From CAZSSH01 sp964609825 (GTDB lineage Bacteria; Verrucomicrobiota; Lentisphaeria; Victivallales; Victivallaceae), in NCBI GenBank assembly GCA_964609825.1, contig CAZSSH010000010.1, positions 372,001 to 436,000 on the forward strand: a stretch of DNA of 64,000 nucleotides, written 5' to 3'. Position 1 is the first letter of the stretch; each line of letters begins with the position of its first letter. Below the pieces are notes generated by a model. The model made no database searches and had not been told where the DNA came from. It was given only the letters and a program-made list of their open reading frames with translations. The translations under genes and the position numbers were made by a program. Positions 8,757-16,952 of the stretch are shown here, one piece after another.

Positions 8757-9740
8757 ATGTCCCTGAGAGCTTCCCGAAATGATTTTGAAACCCATAAAAA
8801 GATCCATAATTGCGCATTATTGCAATTTTTCGGTGTGGACGGATTTGATGTATACAACCCCTCCATCCCGTTTGAAACGGACTCCGGGCGTTATCTTTTT
8901 GGCCGCCTTGAGCGGCGCAATGAGTGGAGCAACTCCGTGTCCCGATTGTTTCGCCACCTTGACGGCGATTGCTGGGAGCTGGTCGAGGGGCCTTATTTCT
9001 GGCCGCTGGAGGACCCTTTTATCGCCCGGATCGGCGATGAGCTGGTGTTAGGCGGGACGCACGTCCTTTTTTCGCAGGCCAAACTGCAAACGTATTACTG
9101 TTACTTTTACCGCGGCCGCTCCTTGGATCAATTGCGTTATTTTACCACCGGCCCGGATTATATGAAGGACATCCGGCTTTTGGCGCTTCCCGACGGCAAA
9201 ATCGCGGTTTTTTCGCGTCACCGCAATGAGGAAATCATCCGGCAGTACGGCTGCGAGTCGCAAATCGGCTTTACCGTGATCGACTCTTTGGATGAGCTCA
9301 ATGCCAAAATCATTGAAGCGGCGCCGTTTGTTGACGGTTTTTTTGACCGGGGCGAGTGGGGCGGCTGCAATCAGGCGTATTGGCTTGACTCCGGGCTCAT
9401 CGGTCTCGTGGGCCACAAGTGTTACAACACCAAGGTTGAGGCATCGGAGACGATCATGACCTATGTCAACGTCGCCTGGGTTTTTGACCCCGTCACCCGC
9501 AAATTATTGAGTGAAAAGGTCATCGGCACGCGCAACTGTTACCCTGACTATCCGGCCAAAGGTCTGTCATTGGTGGATTGTGCGTTTACCTCCGGGATTA
9601 CGGTGCGGGATGACGGCCTGGTCGACCTTTACAGCGGCCTCGGCGACACCGCCGCCGGGCGGATTACCATTGACAACCCGTTTGCGGCCTACGGCAACAT
9701 TGCCGGAAACAACGTTAAATCGCTCGAAAGGCAAATATGA
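8757..9740 (+). CDS. DUF1861 (MTP-1) protein, GH130-like beta-propeller
   Basis: A 327-residue cytoplasmic protein that I recognise as the DUF1861/MTP-1 family, related to the five-bladed beta-propellers of GH130 mannoside phosphorylases and GH43-type enzymes. Visible features are FGVDGFDVYNPSIPF near the start, the propeller-like WPLEDPFIARIGDELVLGG (about 80-98), and repeated strand pairs. No signal peptide is present, so it would act on sugars after import. ATG 8757 has AGGAG six bases upstream. Its stop overlaps the symporter start as ATGA, so the two are probably co-translated and the protein probably handles the transported sugar. The reaction (phosphorolysis or hydrolysis) cannot be decided. 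Confidence 0.72.
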   Translation: MSLRASRNDFETHKKIHNCALLQFFGVDGFDVYNPSIPFETDSGRYLFGRLERRNEWSNSVSRLFRHLDGDCWELVEGPYFWPLEDPFIARIGDELVLGGTHVLFSQAKLQTYYCYFYRGRSLDQLRYFTTGPDYMKDIRLLALPDGKIAVFSRHRNEEIIRQYGCESQIGFTVIDSLDELNAKIIEAAPFVDGFFDRGEWGGCNQAYWLDSGLIGLVGHKCYNTKVEASETIMTYVNVAWVFDPVTRKLLSEKVIGTRNCYPDYPAKGLSLVDCAFTSGITVRDDGLVDLYSGLGDTAAGRITIDNPFAAYGNIAGNNVKSLERQI

Positions 9741-12013
9741 CCTGGTATGACTGGTGCATTGTGGTGATCCCGATCACGCTGTTGATCGGAGTGAGTCTTT
9801 ATTCGAGCAAATATGTCCGGGATATCGTTGACTTTTTGGCCGCCGGGCGGATCGCCGGACGCTATGTTTTGGCCATCGGCGACATGGCGGCGATGCTCTC
9901 GGTGATCTGGTTTGTCGCCGGGGTCGAGCAAAATTATCAGACCGGGTTCGCCGTCAGTTTTTGGGGCGAAATTCTGGGACCGGCGGGGATCTTTATGGCG
10001 CTTACCGGGTACTGCGTGTACCGCTGGCGTGAAACGCGCTGTCTTTCGATCGGGCAATTTTTGGAGTTGCGCTACGGGAGCAAATTTTTCCGGATATTTT
10101 GCGCGTCACTGCGGACGGTGGCGGAGATGGTCACCAACGCCATCGGCCCGGCGATTGCCACCAATTTCTTTATCTACTACCTCGGTTTGCCGCACCGGGT
10201 GATGATCGGCGGGATCAATCTGCCGTGCTACACCATCATCGTTTGCCTGTGTCTCGCGCTTGCGCTGGTGTTTATCTGGCCGAGCGGGCGGATTTCGCTC
10301 CTGATTACCGACAGCTTTCAGGGGTTGCTCTGTTATCCGATTTTTGTGATTGTGGTCGGGTATATCATCCTCAATTTTTCGTGGTCGGGTGACATTGCGC
10401 CGGTGATGTGGAATCGGGTCGACGGACAAAGCTTTATGAACCCCTATGATGTGTCGCAGCTGCGCGACTTTAATATGTTTGCCCTGATTGTCTCATTGTT
10501 TGGCTCGATTTTAAACCGCGCGGGCTGGATCGGCAACGACACCACCGGGGCGGGCAAAACGCCGCACGAGCAAAAAATGGCGGGCATCCTCGGCGCCTGG
10601 CGCTACGGCTTTGCCGTCATGATGGCGCTGTTGCTCGCCATTGTGGTGATTGTGTTTATGAATGGCGAGCGCTTTGCTGGCAAGGACAATCACTTCAAGG
10701 TTTCGAGTCATCAGGTCCGTCACGATTTGTCGGGCGAGATTTTAAGCGACGTCATTGCCGACCCGGCGCAGCGCGACAAGGTCATCGCCCGGGTCATGGC
10801 CATTTCGCCGCCGGTGGCCGCCGATTTCTCGCAACCATTGTCCCAGCACAAAAATTTTGATACGCCGTATTTTGACGCGGTGCGCGAAACGTTGGGCGAC
10901 AGCCCGGAGGGGCGCTATCAGTTTCAGCAATACCGCTCGCTTTATCAGCAAATGATGATGCCGGTGGTCATCGGCAAGATTTTCCCGGCGGGGATGCTGG
11001 GGCTCTTTTGTCTCTTGATGATCATGCTTTTGGTGTCGTCGGATGACAGCCGGATTTTTAACGCCGCGTCAACGTTGATGCAGGACGTTATTTTGCCGTT
11101 GTTTCAGCATCATCTGCCCCAAAAAACCCATCTTTTGCTCTTGCGCCTGACGTCGGTCGGGGTGACGATATTCTTTTTAATCGTGTCGCTGTTTTTTGCC
11201 CAGCTGGATTACATCAATATGTTTACGACCATCATGTGCTCCTTGTGGCTGGGCGGGGCGGGGCCGATTATGATTTTCGGACTCTACAGCCGTTTCGGCA
11301 ATCTGACCGGGGCGTGGTGCGCGATTATTTTCGGGTCGGGCACTTCACTGGCGGGGCTCATTTTGCAGCGGACGTGGGTGCTGACGGTCTACCCGTTTTT
11401 GGAGCAAATGCAGTGGGTGGACGGACTCAATAATTTTTTGATGCTGATTTCGTCGCCGTTTAACCCGTGGGTCCAGTGGTCGATGGATCCGGTCAAATTT
11501 CCGATCAACTCATTTGAAATTTATTTTATCTCCATGCTCCTCTCCATCGGCGGTTATGTCATCGGATCGCTCCTGACATATCGGCCGTACGACCTTGACA
11601 AATTGCTGCACCGGGGCCGCTACCGCGACCCCAACGAGCCGGAGCCGGTCCGCGAAGCGTGGACGCTCAACAACTGTTTCCGCAAACTGGTGGGGGTGAC
11701 GCCGGAGTATACGTTGGGGGACAAAATCATTGCCTACTCGGTCTTTGGCTACTCGGTCGTTTACAGCGTCATCCTCTCGTTTGTCGGCGTCATCATTTTT
11801 AATTTGTTTTATCCGTGGCCCAAAGAGTGGTGGACGATCAAATTTTTGATTACCGCTTTGTGGGTGCCGGGGATCATTGCGGTGATTTCCACCGTCTGGT
11901 TTCTGATCGGCGGCATCCGCGACGCCTGGCAGCTCTTTGTCGATCTGGAGAAACGCGCGGCGGACCCCGAGGACAACGGGCAGGTGCTGGCGCCGGAGGA
12001 CAAACAATCATAG
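9737..12013 (+). CDS. Sodium:solute symporter (SSS family)
   Basis: A 758-residue inner-membrane transporter. Multiple hydrophobic helices begin at about residue 6; the GDMAAMLSVIWFVAGVEQNYQTGF segment near residue 48 and the RETRCLSIGQFLELRYG segment near 95 are typical of the sodium-dependent sugar/solute symporters. The protein is longer than the usual 500-600 residues because of a roughly 100-residue soluble insertion (about 310-410, rich in D, Q and H) and an extended C-terminus. It overlaps the DUF1861 gene by ATGA. In context it most likely imports the product of the secreted glycosidase at 4931; the substrate is not predictable. Confidence 0.87.
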   Translation: MTWYDWCIVVIPITLLIGVSLYSSKYVRDIVDFLAAGRIAGRYVLAIGDMAAMLSVIWFVAGVEQNYQTGFAVSFWGEILGPAGIFMALTGYCVYRWRETRCLSIGQFLELRYGSKFFRIFCASLRTVAEMVTNAIGPAIATNFFIYYLGLPHRVMIGGINLPCYTIIVCLCLALALVFIWPSGRISLLITDSFQGLLCYPIFVIVVGYIILNFSWSGDIAPVMWNRVDGQSFMNPYDVSQLRDFNMFALIVSLFGSILNRAGWIGNDTTGAGKTPHEQKMAGILGAWRYGFAVMMALLLAIVVIVFMNGERFAGKDNHFKVSSHQVRHDLSGEILSDVIADPAQRDKVIARVMAISPPVAADFSQPLSQHKNFDTPYFDAVRETLGDSPEGRYQFQQYRSLYQQMMMPVVIGKIFPAGMLGLFCLLMIMLLVSSDDSRIFNAASTLMQDVILPLFQHHLPQKTHLLLLRLTSVGVTIFFLIVSLFFAQLDYINMFTTIMCSLWLGGAGPIMIFGLYSRFGNLTGAWCAIIFGSGTSLAGLILQRTWVLTVYPFLEQMQWVDGLNNFLMLISSPFNPWVQWSMDPVKFPINSFEIYFISMLLSIGGYVIGSLLTYRPYDLDKLLHRGRYRDPNEPEPVREAWTLNNCFRKLVGVTPEYTLGDKIIAYSVFGYSVVYSVILSFVGVIIFNLFYPWPKEWWTIKFLITALWVPGIIAVISTVWFLIGGIRDAWQLFVDLEKRAADPEDNGQVLAPEDKQS

Positions 12014-12021
12014 GGCGGAAG

Positions 12022-12057
12022 TTGCGGAAAAATAATTCGCAAATTATTTTTCCGCAA
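12022..12057 (+). terminator. 16-bp perfect hairpin after the symporter
   Basis: A perfect 16-base-pair inverted repeat (arms 12022-12037 and 12042-12057, loop CGCA) starts nine bases after the symporter stop. It has A/T-rich inner and GC outer halves and no long U-run after it, so termination is plausible in either direction but not certain. Confidence 0.55.
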
Positions 12058-12103
12058 TTATATTATAGCGTGACACCCATGACGTATATGGAGGTAAACC
12101 GCT

Positions 12104-12952
12104 ATGGATAACCCAAATCAACTGTCTGCCTACCAAAAAATGGGGCGCGCGATCGCCTGCGGCCGCACGCTGGATGAGCAAATCAATGATGTAAGCCAAT
12201 ACGGCGGCCACGGCTGCGCCAATACCTTGCGCCTCGCCGCGCTGGCCGCCCACGGGATCCCCAAGCCCCGGGCGACGGCCGAATATTGTTTCATCTTCGG
12301 CTGTTACCGTCCGTTTAACACGCCGTATTTTATCCGCGACTCGGTGCGAATTCTGGAGCTTCTAAACGTGGATTATACTTATTTGGACAAAGAGTATTGC
12401 TGCGGAGCGCCGTTACTGATGTCGGTTACGGGGGAGGAACGCGATAAAGCGTGGGAAAATGGCAAATCCTTTATCGGCGAAAACATGGCGGCGGCGGAGC
12501 AAAAAGGCGCTCAAAAAATGGTCTACGGCTGTACCGGGTGTCTGCATGCCGCGCTGGCCGCGTTTCCCGAGAGCAAAGACCGGCATCTCTATATCCTGGA
12601 CCTGATTCTCGACCGCCTTGGCGACCGGCCGCTCAAAGTGTCGCCGGTCACAGTCGGTTATTTTGAGGGCTGCCACAGCTTTAACCGCCAATATTACCAC
12701 GGCAACACGCTCAACTGGCCGCGCTACCGTCAGATCCTCGACCGGATCGAGGGGGTGACGGTGGTCGATCTCGCCAACAATATGTGCTGCAAAAGTTCGT
12801 CCGCCGCCATTGTCGAAAACGCGCAAAAACAGCATGCCGACAGCATTGTTGTAAGCTGCAGCGGTTGTTATTTTCCCGTGCTGCAAGCCGCAGCCGGACA
12901 GCTCCCGGTGCTCACGCTCCCCGAGCTTTTATTAAAGGGGCTTGCGGGATGA
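12104..12952 (+). CDS. CCG-motif cysteine-rich protein (HdrB/LutA-like)
   Basis: A 282-residue protein with two CCG-type cysteine motifs, C99-C100-G in EYCCGAP and C228-C229 in MCCKSSS, plus YGCTGC and VSCSGC pairs. This duplicated pattern is that of the CCG domain found in heterodisulfide reductase subunit B, glycolate oxidase GlcF and lactate oxidation LutA, where it binds unusual iron-sulfur clusters or forms disulfides. The second motif reads CCK rather than CCG. Start ATG 12104 has GGAGG ten bases upstream. It lies at the end of module 1, directly overlapping the following small gene by ATGA. It may oxidise a sugar-derived hydroxy acid or act with a quinone pool; this is inference. Confidence 0.7.
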   Translation: MDNPNQLSAYQKMGRAIACGRTLDEQINDVSQYGGHGCANTLRLAALAAHGIPKPRATAEYCFIFGCYRPFNTPYFIRDSVRILELLNVDYTYLDKEYCCGAPLLMSVTGEERDKAWENGKSFIGENMAAAEQKGAQKMVYGCTGCLHAALAAFPESKDRHLYILDLILDRLGDRPLKVSPVTVGYFEGCHSFNRQYYHGNTLNWPRYRQILDRIEGVTVVDLANNMCCKSSSAAIVENAQKQHADSIVVSCSGCYFPVLQAAAGQLPVLTLPELLLKGLAG

Positions 12953-13463
12953 TAACATCGATTGTCATTGGTGTAATTTTGGGTGCAGTTTTGATCGTCT
13001 GGGCGGTTCGTTCAAAAGAAAAGCCGCCGCATTACCCGTTGCTTGACGGTCGTGAAGCCAACGCCGCAGCATGGCGGTTGCCGGGGATTGAGCCAAGTAT
13101 CGTTGCCGTGTATCTGGAAAATATCAGGCTAAGATTTGATTTGCGGGGGATATCTGTAAGTTGCGTCCGACTGATTCGTTAGAAACTCTGTACGACTCTC
13201 ATTACGGGCCTTTCCCAAAAAGTTTTTGGAGTCTTGATCCAACCGGCGGCATGGATGACATGGAGCTGGAAGATTTGATGCAAGATTTTGAGAAACTTTG
13301 CGCCCCGCAGACACCAAAGTTTGATTACAAGCTCCCCTTAAGTCAACTGCTGCAAGTCATTGCCGATGCCCGCGACAATCGGCCGGTGTCTTCGCAAGAG
13401 CAAAAAAAACTGGGAGTTAAAATGACTTTGCTGTCCAAAATTTCAGGGGACGCAGCGGTTTGA
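12949..13463 (+). pseudogene. Frameshifted gene: membrane-anchored acyl-carrier-like (DUF1493-like) protein
   Basis: The first frame starts at ATG 12949 (ATGA overlap with the CCG gene), encodes a hydrophobic N-terminus MITSIVIGVILGAVLIVWAV, and ends at 13182. A second frame is open from 13140 to 13463 with no good start (TTG 13161 has no RBS). A single -1 shift at the G5 run 13145-13149 joins them into about 171 residues: FDLRG continues as DICKLRPTDSLETLYDS, which looks like the LRP-D-SL...L segment of DUF1493/acyl-carrier-like proteins, with MDDMELEDLMQDFEKL downstream. The shift is either a real mutation, a sequencing error in the G-run, or programmed. Family assignment is tentative. Confidence 0.5.
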
Positions 13464-13533
13464 TGAGTCTGCGGAGGTTGCATGATTGTTTTGACTCTAA
13501 CCGCATCCGGTTTTTAACAATCACATCTTAAGT

Positions 13534-14691
13534 TCAATCTTCACTGAACTCAAGTTTAACCTTGCCGAGTTTAAGCTTGATCTCAAGCAGCTTCGGAGGG
13601 AGGCCCCAAGTGCCGCAAGTAGTGATTGCCGTCGGCGCGCGGTAACTCGCGGCGCTCTCCGCCAGCGTTCCGGCGACGGTGCCGAGTTTGCTCTCCAGAC
13701 GGATTGCTTTTGCCGCGAAAATCCGCTCGACATTGATTTTGCCGTTGTCCAACGATACTGTTAAACTGCCGTCGGTGCGGACCTGGCAGAGCTCCACCTT
13801 GCCGTTGCGGCCCCGGACGGTGATATCGCCGCCGCAATCGATTGTTTGCAGGCAAATTTTGCCGTTGTCCAATTGGGTGGCCAAGCTGCCAGCGGCGGTA
13901 ATGCCGGTCAAGCCGATTTTGCCGTTGTCCAGTGTCACGGCGACTTCGCCCAGACGGCCGGGGGCGCCGCCCGTGACAATGCCGTTATCGGCCTTGATTT
14001 GGAGGTTGCCGCAAAATTGGGCCGGGAGGCAAAGCGAAAATACTCCGACCGGTTTCACCGACCGGCGGCTCTCGCCCTTGATTCTTAACACTCCGCCGGT
14101 GACGCTCACGGTATACTTTTTGGCGGCGGACTCCCGGTAATATAAATGAATTTGGCCGTCCGGCGAGGCCGACACCTCAAGCTCGGTATTGATGTCGTCA
14201 AAATCGACGGCGCTGAGATCGGGATCAAATGTTTTGGAGACCGCAACCCCGGCGGGCTCCTTGCCCCGGAAGCCGCCGCGGCGGTGAAACACCCACCCGA
14301 GCAATGCCCCGGCGGCGGAAATTAAAATCAAAGGGAGCATGAGCAAAATCGCCATGCTCACGGTGACGGCGACAGAAAAAAGGATGCACCCGACCATAAT
14401 TAATACCCCAAGCACAATCGGCCCGGCAATGACCAAAGCGAGACAGCCGACCAGCTTAAAAGAGGAGGGCACCCGCCATGATTTTGCCGCCGCTGGGGTG
14501 GTGCGTTTGGGGTAATTGGCAAGGATTCCCTCAATGTCGCCCAGATCGCGTACGGCCTCCTCCTCGCTGAACCCCTCCTCCATGCGGTCGGCGATGGCCT
14601 CGCGGTAAAAGGCCAATATTTCGGCCAATTCGCGGGGGGGTAAATGCTGTAAGTTTTGCTGGAGCCGGTCAAAAAATTTATGCTGTGTCAT
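13534..14691 (-). CDS. HAAS/DUF1700 membrane protein with DUF4097-type putative adhesin domain
   Basis: A 385-residue membrane protein. Residues 1-60 form the helical HAAS/DUF1700 domain (FFDRLQQNLQHLPPRELAEIL, RMEEGFSEEEAVRDLG), then two or three transmembrane helices (about 75-145) and a C-terminal right-handed beta repeat (about 165-375) with regularly spaced LDNGKI units, typical of DUF4097 putative adhesins. Such genes almost always follow a padR gene, as here: the padR stop and this ATG are one base apart, with AGGAGG upstream. The family is thought to sense or respond to envelope stress, but no function has been proven that I can cite. Confidence 0.85.
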   Translation of the reverse strand: MTQHKFFDRLQQNLQHLPPRELAEILAFYREAIADRMEEGFSEEEAVRDLGDIEGILANYPKRTTPAAAKSWRVPSSFKLVGCLALVIAGPIVLGVLIMVGCILFSVAVTVSMAILLMLPLILISAAGALLGWVFHRRGGFRGKEPAGVAVSKTFDPDLSAVDFDDINTELEVSASPDGQIHLYYRESAAKKYTVSVTGGVLRIKGESRRSVKPVGVFSLCLPAQFCGNLQIKADNGIVTGGAPGRLGEVAVTLDNGKIGLTGITAAGSLATQLDNGKICLQTIDCGGDITVRGRNGKVELCQVRTDGSLTVSLDNGKINVERIFAAKAIRLESKLGTVAGTLAESAASYRAPTAITTCGTWGLPPKLLEIKLKLGKVKLEFSED

Positions 14692-14692
14692 C

Positions 14693-15001
14693 TTATTTGC
14701 CTCCTGTGATGAAAGCCACCACTTTTTGTGCTTCAAGCATGTCCGCGGCGAACTCGGCCACGCGCCGCTCGCCCCGGACGGTGATCCGGTAATATTTGCG
14801 CAACCGCCCCTGATGGGTAGATGGGTAGCACTCGAGCAGCCGGTCCGCCTCGAGCCGCCGCAAAATCGGGTACAAGGTGGATTCGGAGATTTCAAGATAC
14901 GGCGACACATCCTTGATGATCTGATAGCCGTAGGAGTCGCTCCGCCGCAATGCGGTCAATACGCAAACTTCCAACAATGCCCGTCTTAACTGCAAGTCCA
15001 T
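14693..15001 (-). CDS. PadR-family transcriptional regulator
   Basis: A 102-residue protein with a PadR winged helix: LRRALLEVCVLTALRRSDSYGYQI, ESTLYPILRRLEADRLLE, and the wing GRLRKYYRIT, followed by a short dimerisation helix. ATG 15001 has GAGGT seven bases upstream; an upstream in-frame extension passes through the promoter and is rejected. It is the first gene of a two-gene operon with the HAAS/DUF4097 protein, the usual partner. A palindromic site overlaps its own promoter (15015-15037), consistent with autorepression. Confidence 0.92.
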   Translation of the reverse strand: MDLQLRRALLEVCVLTALRRSDSYGYQIIKDVSPYLEISESTLYPILRRLEADRLLECYPSTHQGRLRKYYRITVRGERRVAEFAADMLEAQKVVAFITGGK

Positions 15002-15014
15002 TTTATTACCTCGC

Positions 15015-15059
15015 TGATACTGTATCACGCATAGTATTAAAAGCAAGCCGTTTTTACAA
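15015..15059 (-). promoter_or_regulatory. padR promoter with overlapping palindromic operator
   Basis: On the minus strand TTGTAA (15059-15054), a 17-base spacer and TACTAT (15036-15031) form a promoter. A perfect odd palindrome TGATACTGTATCA (15015-15027) and a wider ATACT...AGTAT pair (15017-15021, 15033-15037) cover the -10 and start region. PadR dimers bind such inverted repeats, so autoregulation is likely. Confidence 0.6.
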
Positions 15060-15085
15060 AATTACGAAAATATTTTATTGACCTC

Positions 15086-15136
15086 TTGACAAGGGAACGA
15101 TTCCATTATATATTAAAGTAAACGATCGTTTACTTA
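15086..15136 (+). promoter_or_regulatory. tetR promoter and 20-bp palindromic operator
   Basis: TTGACA (15086-15091), 17-base spacer and TATATT (15109-15114) form a strong promoter. Immediately after the -10, AAGTAAACGA/TCGTTTACTT (15117-15136) is a perfect 20-bp palindrome covering the transcription start. This is the expected layout for autorepression by the TetR protein that begins at 15149. Confidence 0.85.
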
Positions 15137-15148
15137 GTGGAGGCCTTG

Positions 15149-15772
15149 ATGAGTGACACCAAAGAAAAAATATTGACGACAGCGCTTGGGCTGTTTGCGC
15201 AAAACGGCTATGACGCGACTTCGGTGAGTATGATTGCCGAAGCGCTGTCCATCACCAAAGGAGCGCTCTACCGCCATTATCAAAACAAGCGCGAAATTTT
15301 TGATGCCATTGTCAGACGCATGGTAGAGCAGGATCAGGAGAGCGCCCGGCATAGTGAAGTGCCTGAGGCGACCTTTGAGGAGACCCCGGCGGCTTACCGC
15401 GAGGTGACGATGGCGCAAGTCAAGAGTTTTACGCTCGCTCAGTTTCGCTTTTGGTCGGAGGATGAGTTCGGCCGCAATTTCCGCAAAATGGTAACCCTGG
15501 AGCAGTACAAAGACCCGGAGATCGCGGATTGGCACCAAAAAATATTTACCAACGGCCCGGTCAGCTACATGGAGGATATGTTTCGCGAAATGATGGCACA
15601 AGGGGGTTTGCGCCAAAGCAATCCCCGGCTCTTGGCGCTCTGTTATTTTGCCCCGTTTTATTTATTGCTCAGCATGTCCGACACACCGGCGGACAGCGAA
15701 AAAGCGATTGATTTATTAACCAGGCACATCGACGATTTTATAAACAACAACACACCTGATAAGGAAATATAA
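15149..15772 (+). CDS. TetR-family transcriptional regulator
   Basis: A 207-residue TetR protein. The N-terminal helix-turn-helix is clear: KEKILTTALGLFAQNGYDATS, MIAEALSITKGALYRHY, NKREIFDAIV (about residues 4-58). The C-terminal helical ligand domain is not informative. Start ATG 15149 has GGAGG seven bases upstream. It is followed two bases later by a methyltransferase gene, so the pair forms an operon behind a palindromic operator. Many such TetR proteins control the neighbouring methyltransferase or efflux gene in response to a small molecule. Confidence 0.93.
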   Translation: MSDTKEKILTTALGLFAQNGYDATSVSMIAEALSITKGALYRHYQNKREIFDAIVRRMVEQDQESARHSEVPEATFEETPAAYREVTMAQVKSFTLAQFRFWSEDEFGRNFRKMVTLEQYKDPEIADWHQKIFTNGPVSYMEDMFREMMAQGGLRQSNPRLLALCYFAPFYLLLSMSDTPADSEKAIDLLTRHIDDFINNNTPDKEI

Positions 15773-15774
15773 TC

Positions 15775-16521
15775 ATGGACATTCCGCGTATTTTTACCAT
15801 TACCGAGAGCGCACACCGGATTCACAACCCATTTACTCCGGAGAAATTTGCCACCCTTGGCGCGGTACTGCGTCTCAAGCCGGGGATGAAAATTTTGGAC
15901 CTTGGCAGCGGCTCGGGAGAGATGCTCTCGACTTGGGCGCGCGATTACCAAGTCACCGGCACCGGCGTTGATTTGAGTGAGTTATTCAGCAAGCAGGCGA
16001 AACTCCGGGCGGCGGAGCTCGGCGTCGCCGATTTGGTCGAGTTTATCCACGGCGATGCGGCCGGTTTTGTCGCCAAAATAAAAGTTGACGTGGCCGCTTG
16101 CATCGGCGCCAGTTGGATCGGCGGCGGGGTCGCCGGGACCATTGAGCTTTTGAGCAAGAGTTTGCAAAATGACGGGATCATCCTCATCGGCGAACCCTAC
16201 TGGCTGCGGCTCCCGCCGAGCGAAGAAACGGCTCAAAATTGCGGTGCGAGCGCCGTCGGGGACTTTTTGACGCTCCCCGAGTTGATCGCGTCCTTTGGCA
16301 AGCTTAACTACGACGTGGTGGAGATGGTGCTGGCCGACCGCGAGGGCTGGGACCGCTACGAGGGGGCCAAATGGCTCACCATGCGTCGCTGGCTCAAGGA
16401 CAATCCCGGCGACGACTTTGCACCGGAGATCCGGGCCAGGCTCACCAGTGAGCCCGCGCGTTATGCCGCATATACGAGAGAATATATCGGTTGGGGCGTG
16501 TTTGCGCTGATGGCGTGGTGA
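15775..16521 (+). CDS. Class I SAM-dependent methyltransferase
   Basis: A 248-residue class I methyltransferase. Motif I is ILDLGSGSGE (about 39-48), followed by GVDLSELFSKQAK (motif II region), a VEFIHGDAAGF segment (motif III) and IILIGEPYW (motif V region). The C-terminal half has several Trp and charged residues that probably form the substrate cap. Substrate unknown. It is co-transcribed with the TetR gene (two-base gap, AAGGAAAT upstream as RBS), so its expression is probably induced by the TetR ligand. Confidence 0.85.
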   Translation: MDIPRIFTITESAHRIHNPFTPEKFATLGAVLRLKPGMKILDLGSGSGEMLSTWARDYQVTGTGVDLSELFSKQAKLRAAELGVADLVEFIHGDAAGFVAKIKVDVAACIGASWIGGGVAGTIELLSKSLQNDGIILIGEPYWLRLPPSEETAQNCGASAVGDFLTLPELIASFGKLNYDVVEMVLADREGWDRYEGAKWLTMRRWLKDNPGDDFAPEIRARLTSEPARYAAYTREYIGWGVFALMAW

Positions 16522-16561
16522 TGGTCGTCTTTATTTTCAGGTTATTGGGTTATAAAATAGA

Positions 16562-16581
16562 CTGACAACGCGAGTTGTCAG
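16562..16581. other. Hairpin after the methyltransferase gene
   Basis: CTGACAAC (16562-16569) and GTTGTCAG (16574-16581) form an eight-base-pair stem with a GCGA tetraloop, 40 bases after the methyltransferase stop. There is no U-tract. It may be a transcript 3'-end stabiliser. Confidence 0.4.
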
Positions 16582-16589
16582 GACCTTAA

Positions 16590-16799
16590 ATCATAAAGTT
16601 CGAGCATGAAGGCTGGGCCGAAACCTTTGCTAGCATGGTCGTGGAGGGATCCGCATTTTTTTCGCGCACCCATCAAAACGAAGTGCTGAAACAAAAAATG
16701 CAGTATATCATCGAGCTCACCGACTCCTCCAACATTATGGGCAAATACGACTTGCCCGAGCCCCTCAATTTGCCAAAAGTGCGGGCTGAGGATTGCTAA
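16590..16799 (+). pseudogene. Orphan C-terminal coding remnant, unidentified
   Basis: The 430 bases between the methyltransferase and the LacI gene contain an open stretch of 69 codons bounded by an upstream TAA (16587) and ending in TAA at 16797. The translation begins KFEHEGWAETFASMVVEG and ends NLPKVRAEDC; it reads like the soluble C-terminus of an enzyme, with protein-like composition. No start codon with RBS is present, so it appears to be the surviving tail of a deleted gene. I do not recognise the family. Confidence 0.4.
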
Positions 16800-16829
16800 A
16801 ATTACAGTTGTTTTTTTTATTTTTTCATG

Positions 16830-16854
16830 AATTCTCCATTGGGGAATTTTTTTT
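16830..16854 (+). terminator. Rho-independent terminator before the LacI gene
   Basis: AATTCTCC (16830-16837) pairs with GGGGAATT (16841-16848) over a three-base loop and runs into eight consecutive T (16847-16854). It isolates the LacI operon from upstream transcription. Confidence 0.75.
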
Positions 16855-16867
16855 GTTTTTTCAAAAT

Positions 16868-16934
16868 AACGTGTTTATTTTTTGAAATACTCTTGACATC
16901 GCAGTTTTTGTCTGCTATAATATAAACGTGTTTA
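16868..16934 (+). promoter_or_regulatory. LacI-operon promoter with repeated operator-like sites
   Basis: TTGACA (16893-16898), 17-base spacer and TATAAT (16916-16921) are exact consensus. AACGTGTTTA occurs at 16868-16877 upstream of the -35 and at 16925-16934 over the transcription start; the second lies within TAAACGTGTTTA, whose arms TAAAC/GTTTA are inverted repeats. A third near-copy, TAAACGTGTTTT, is at 17060-17071 inside the gene. The layout suits looping repression by the LacI protein. Confidence 0.75.
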
Positions 16935-16952
16935 GGAAAATGGAGCTATGCT

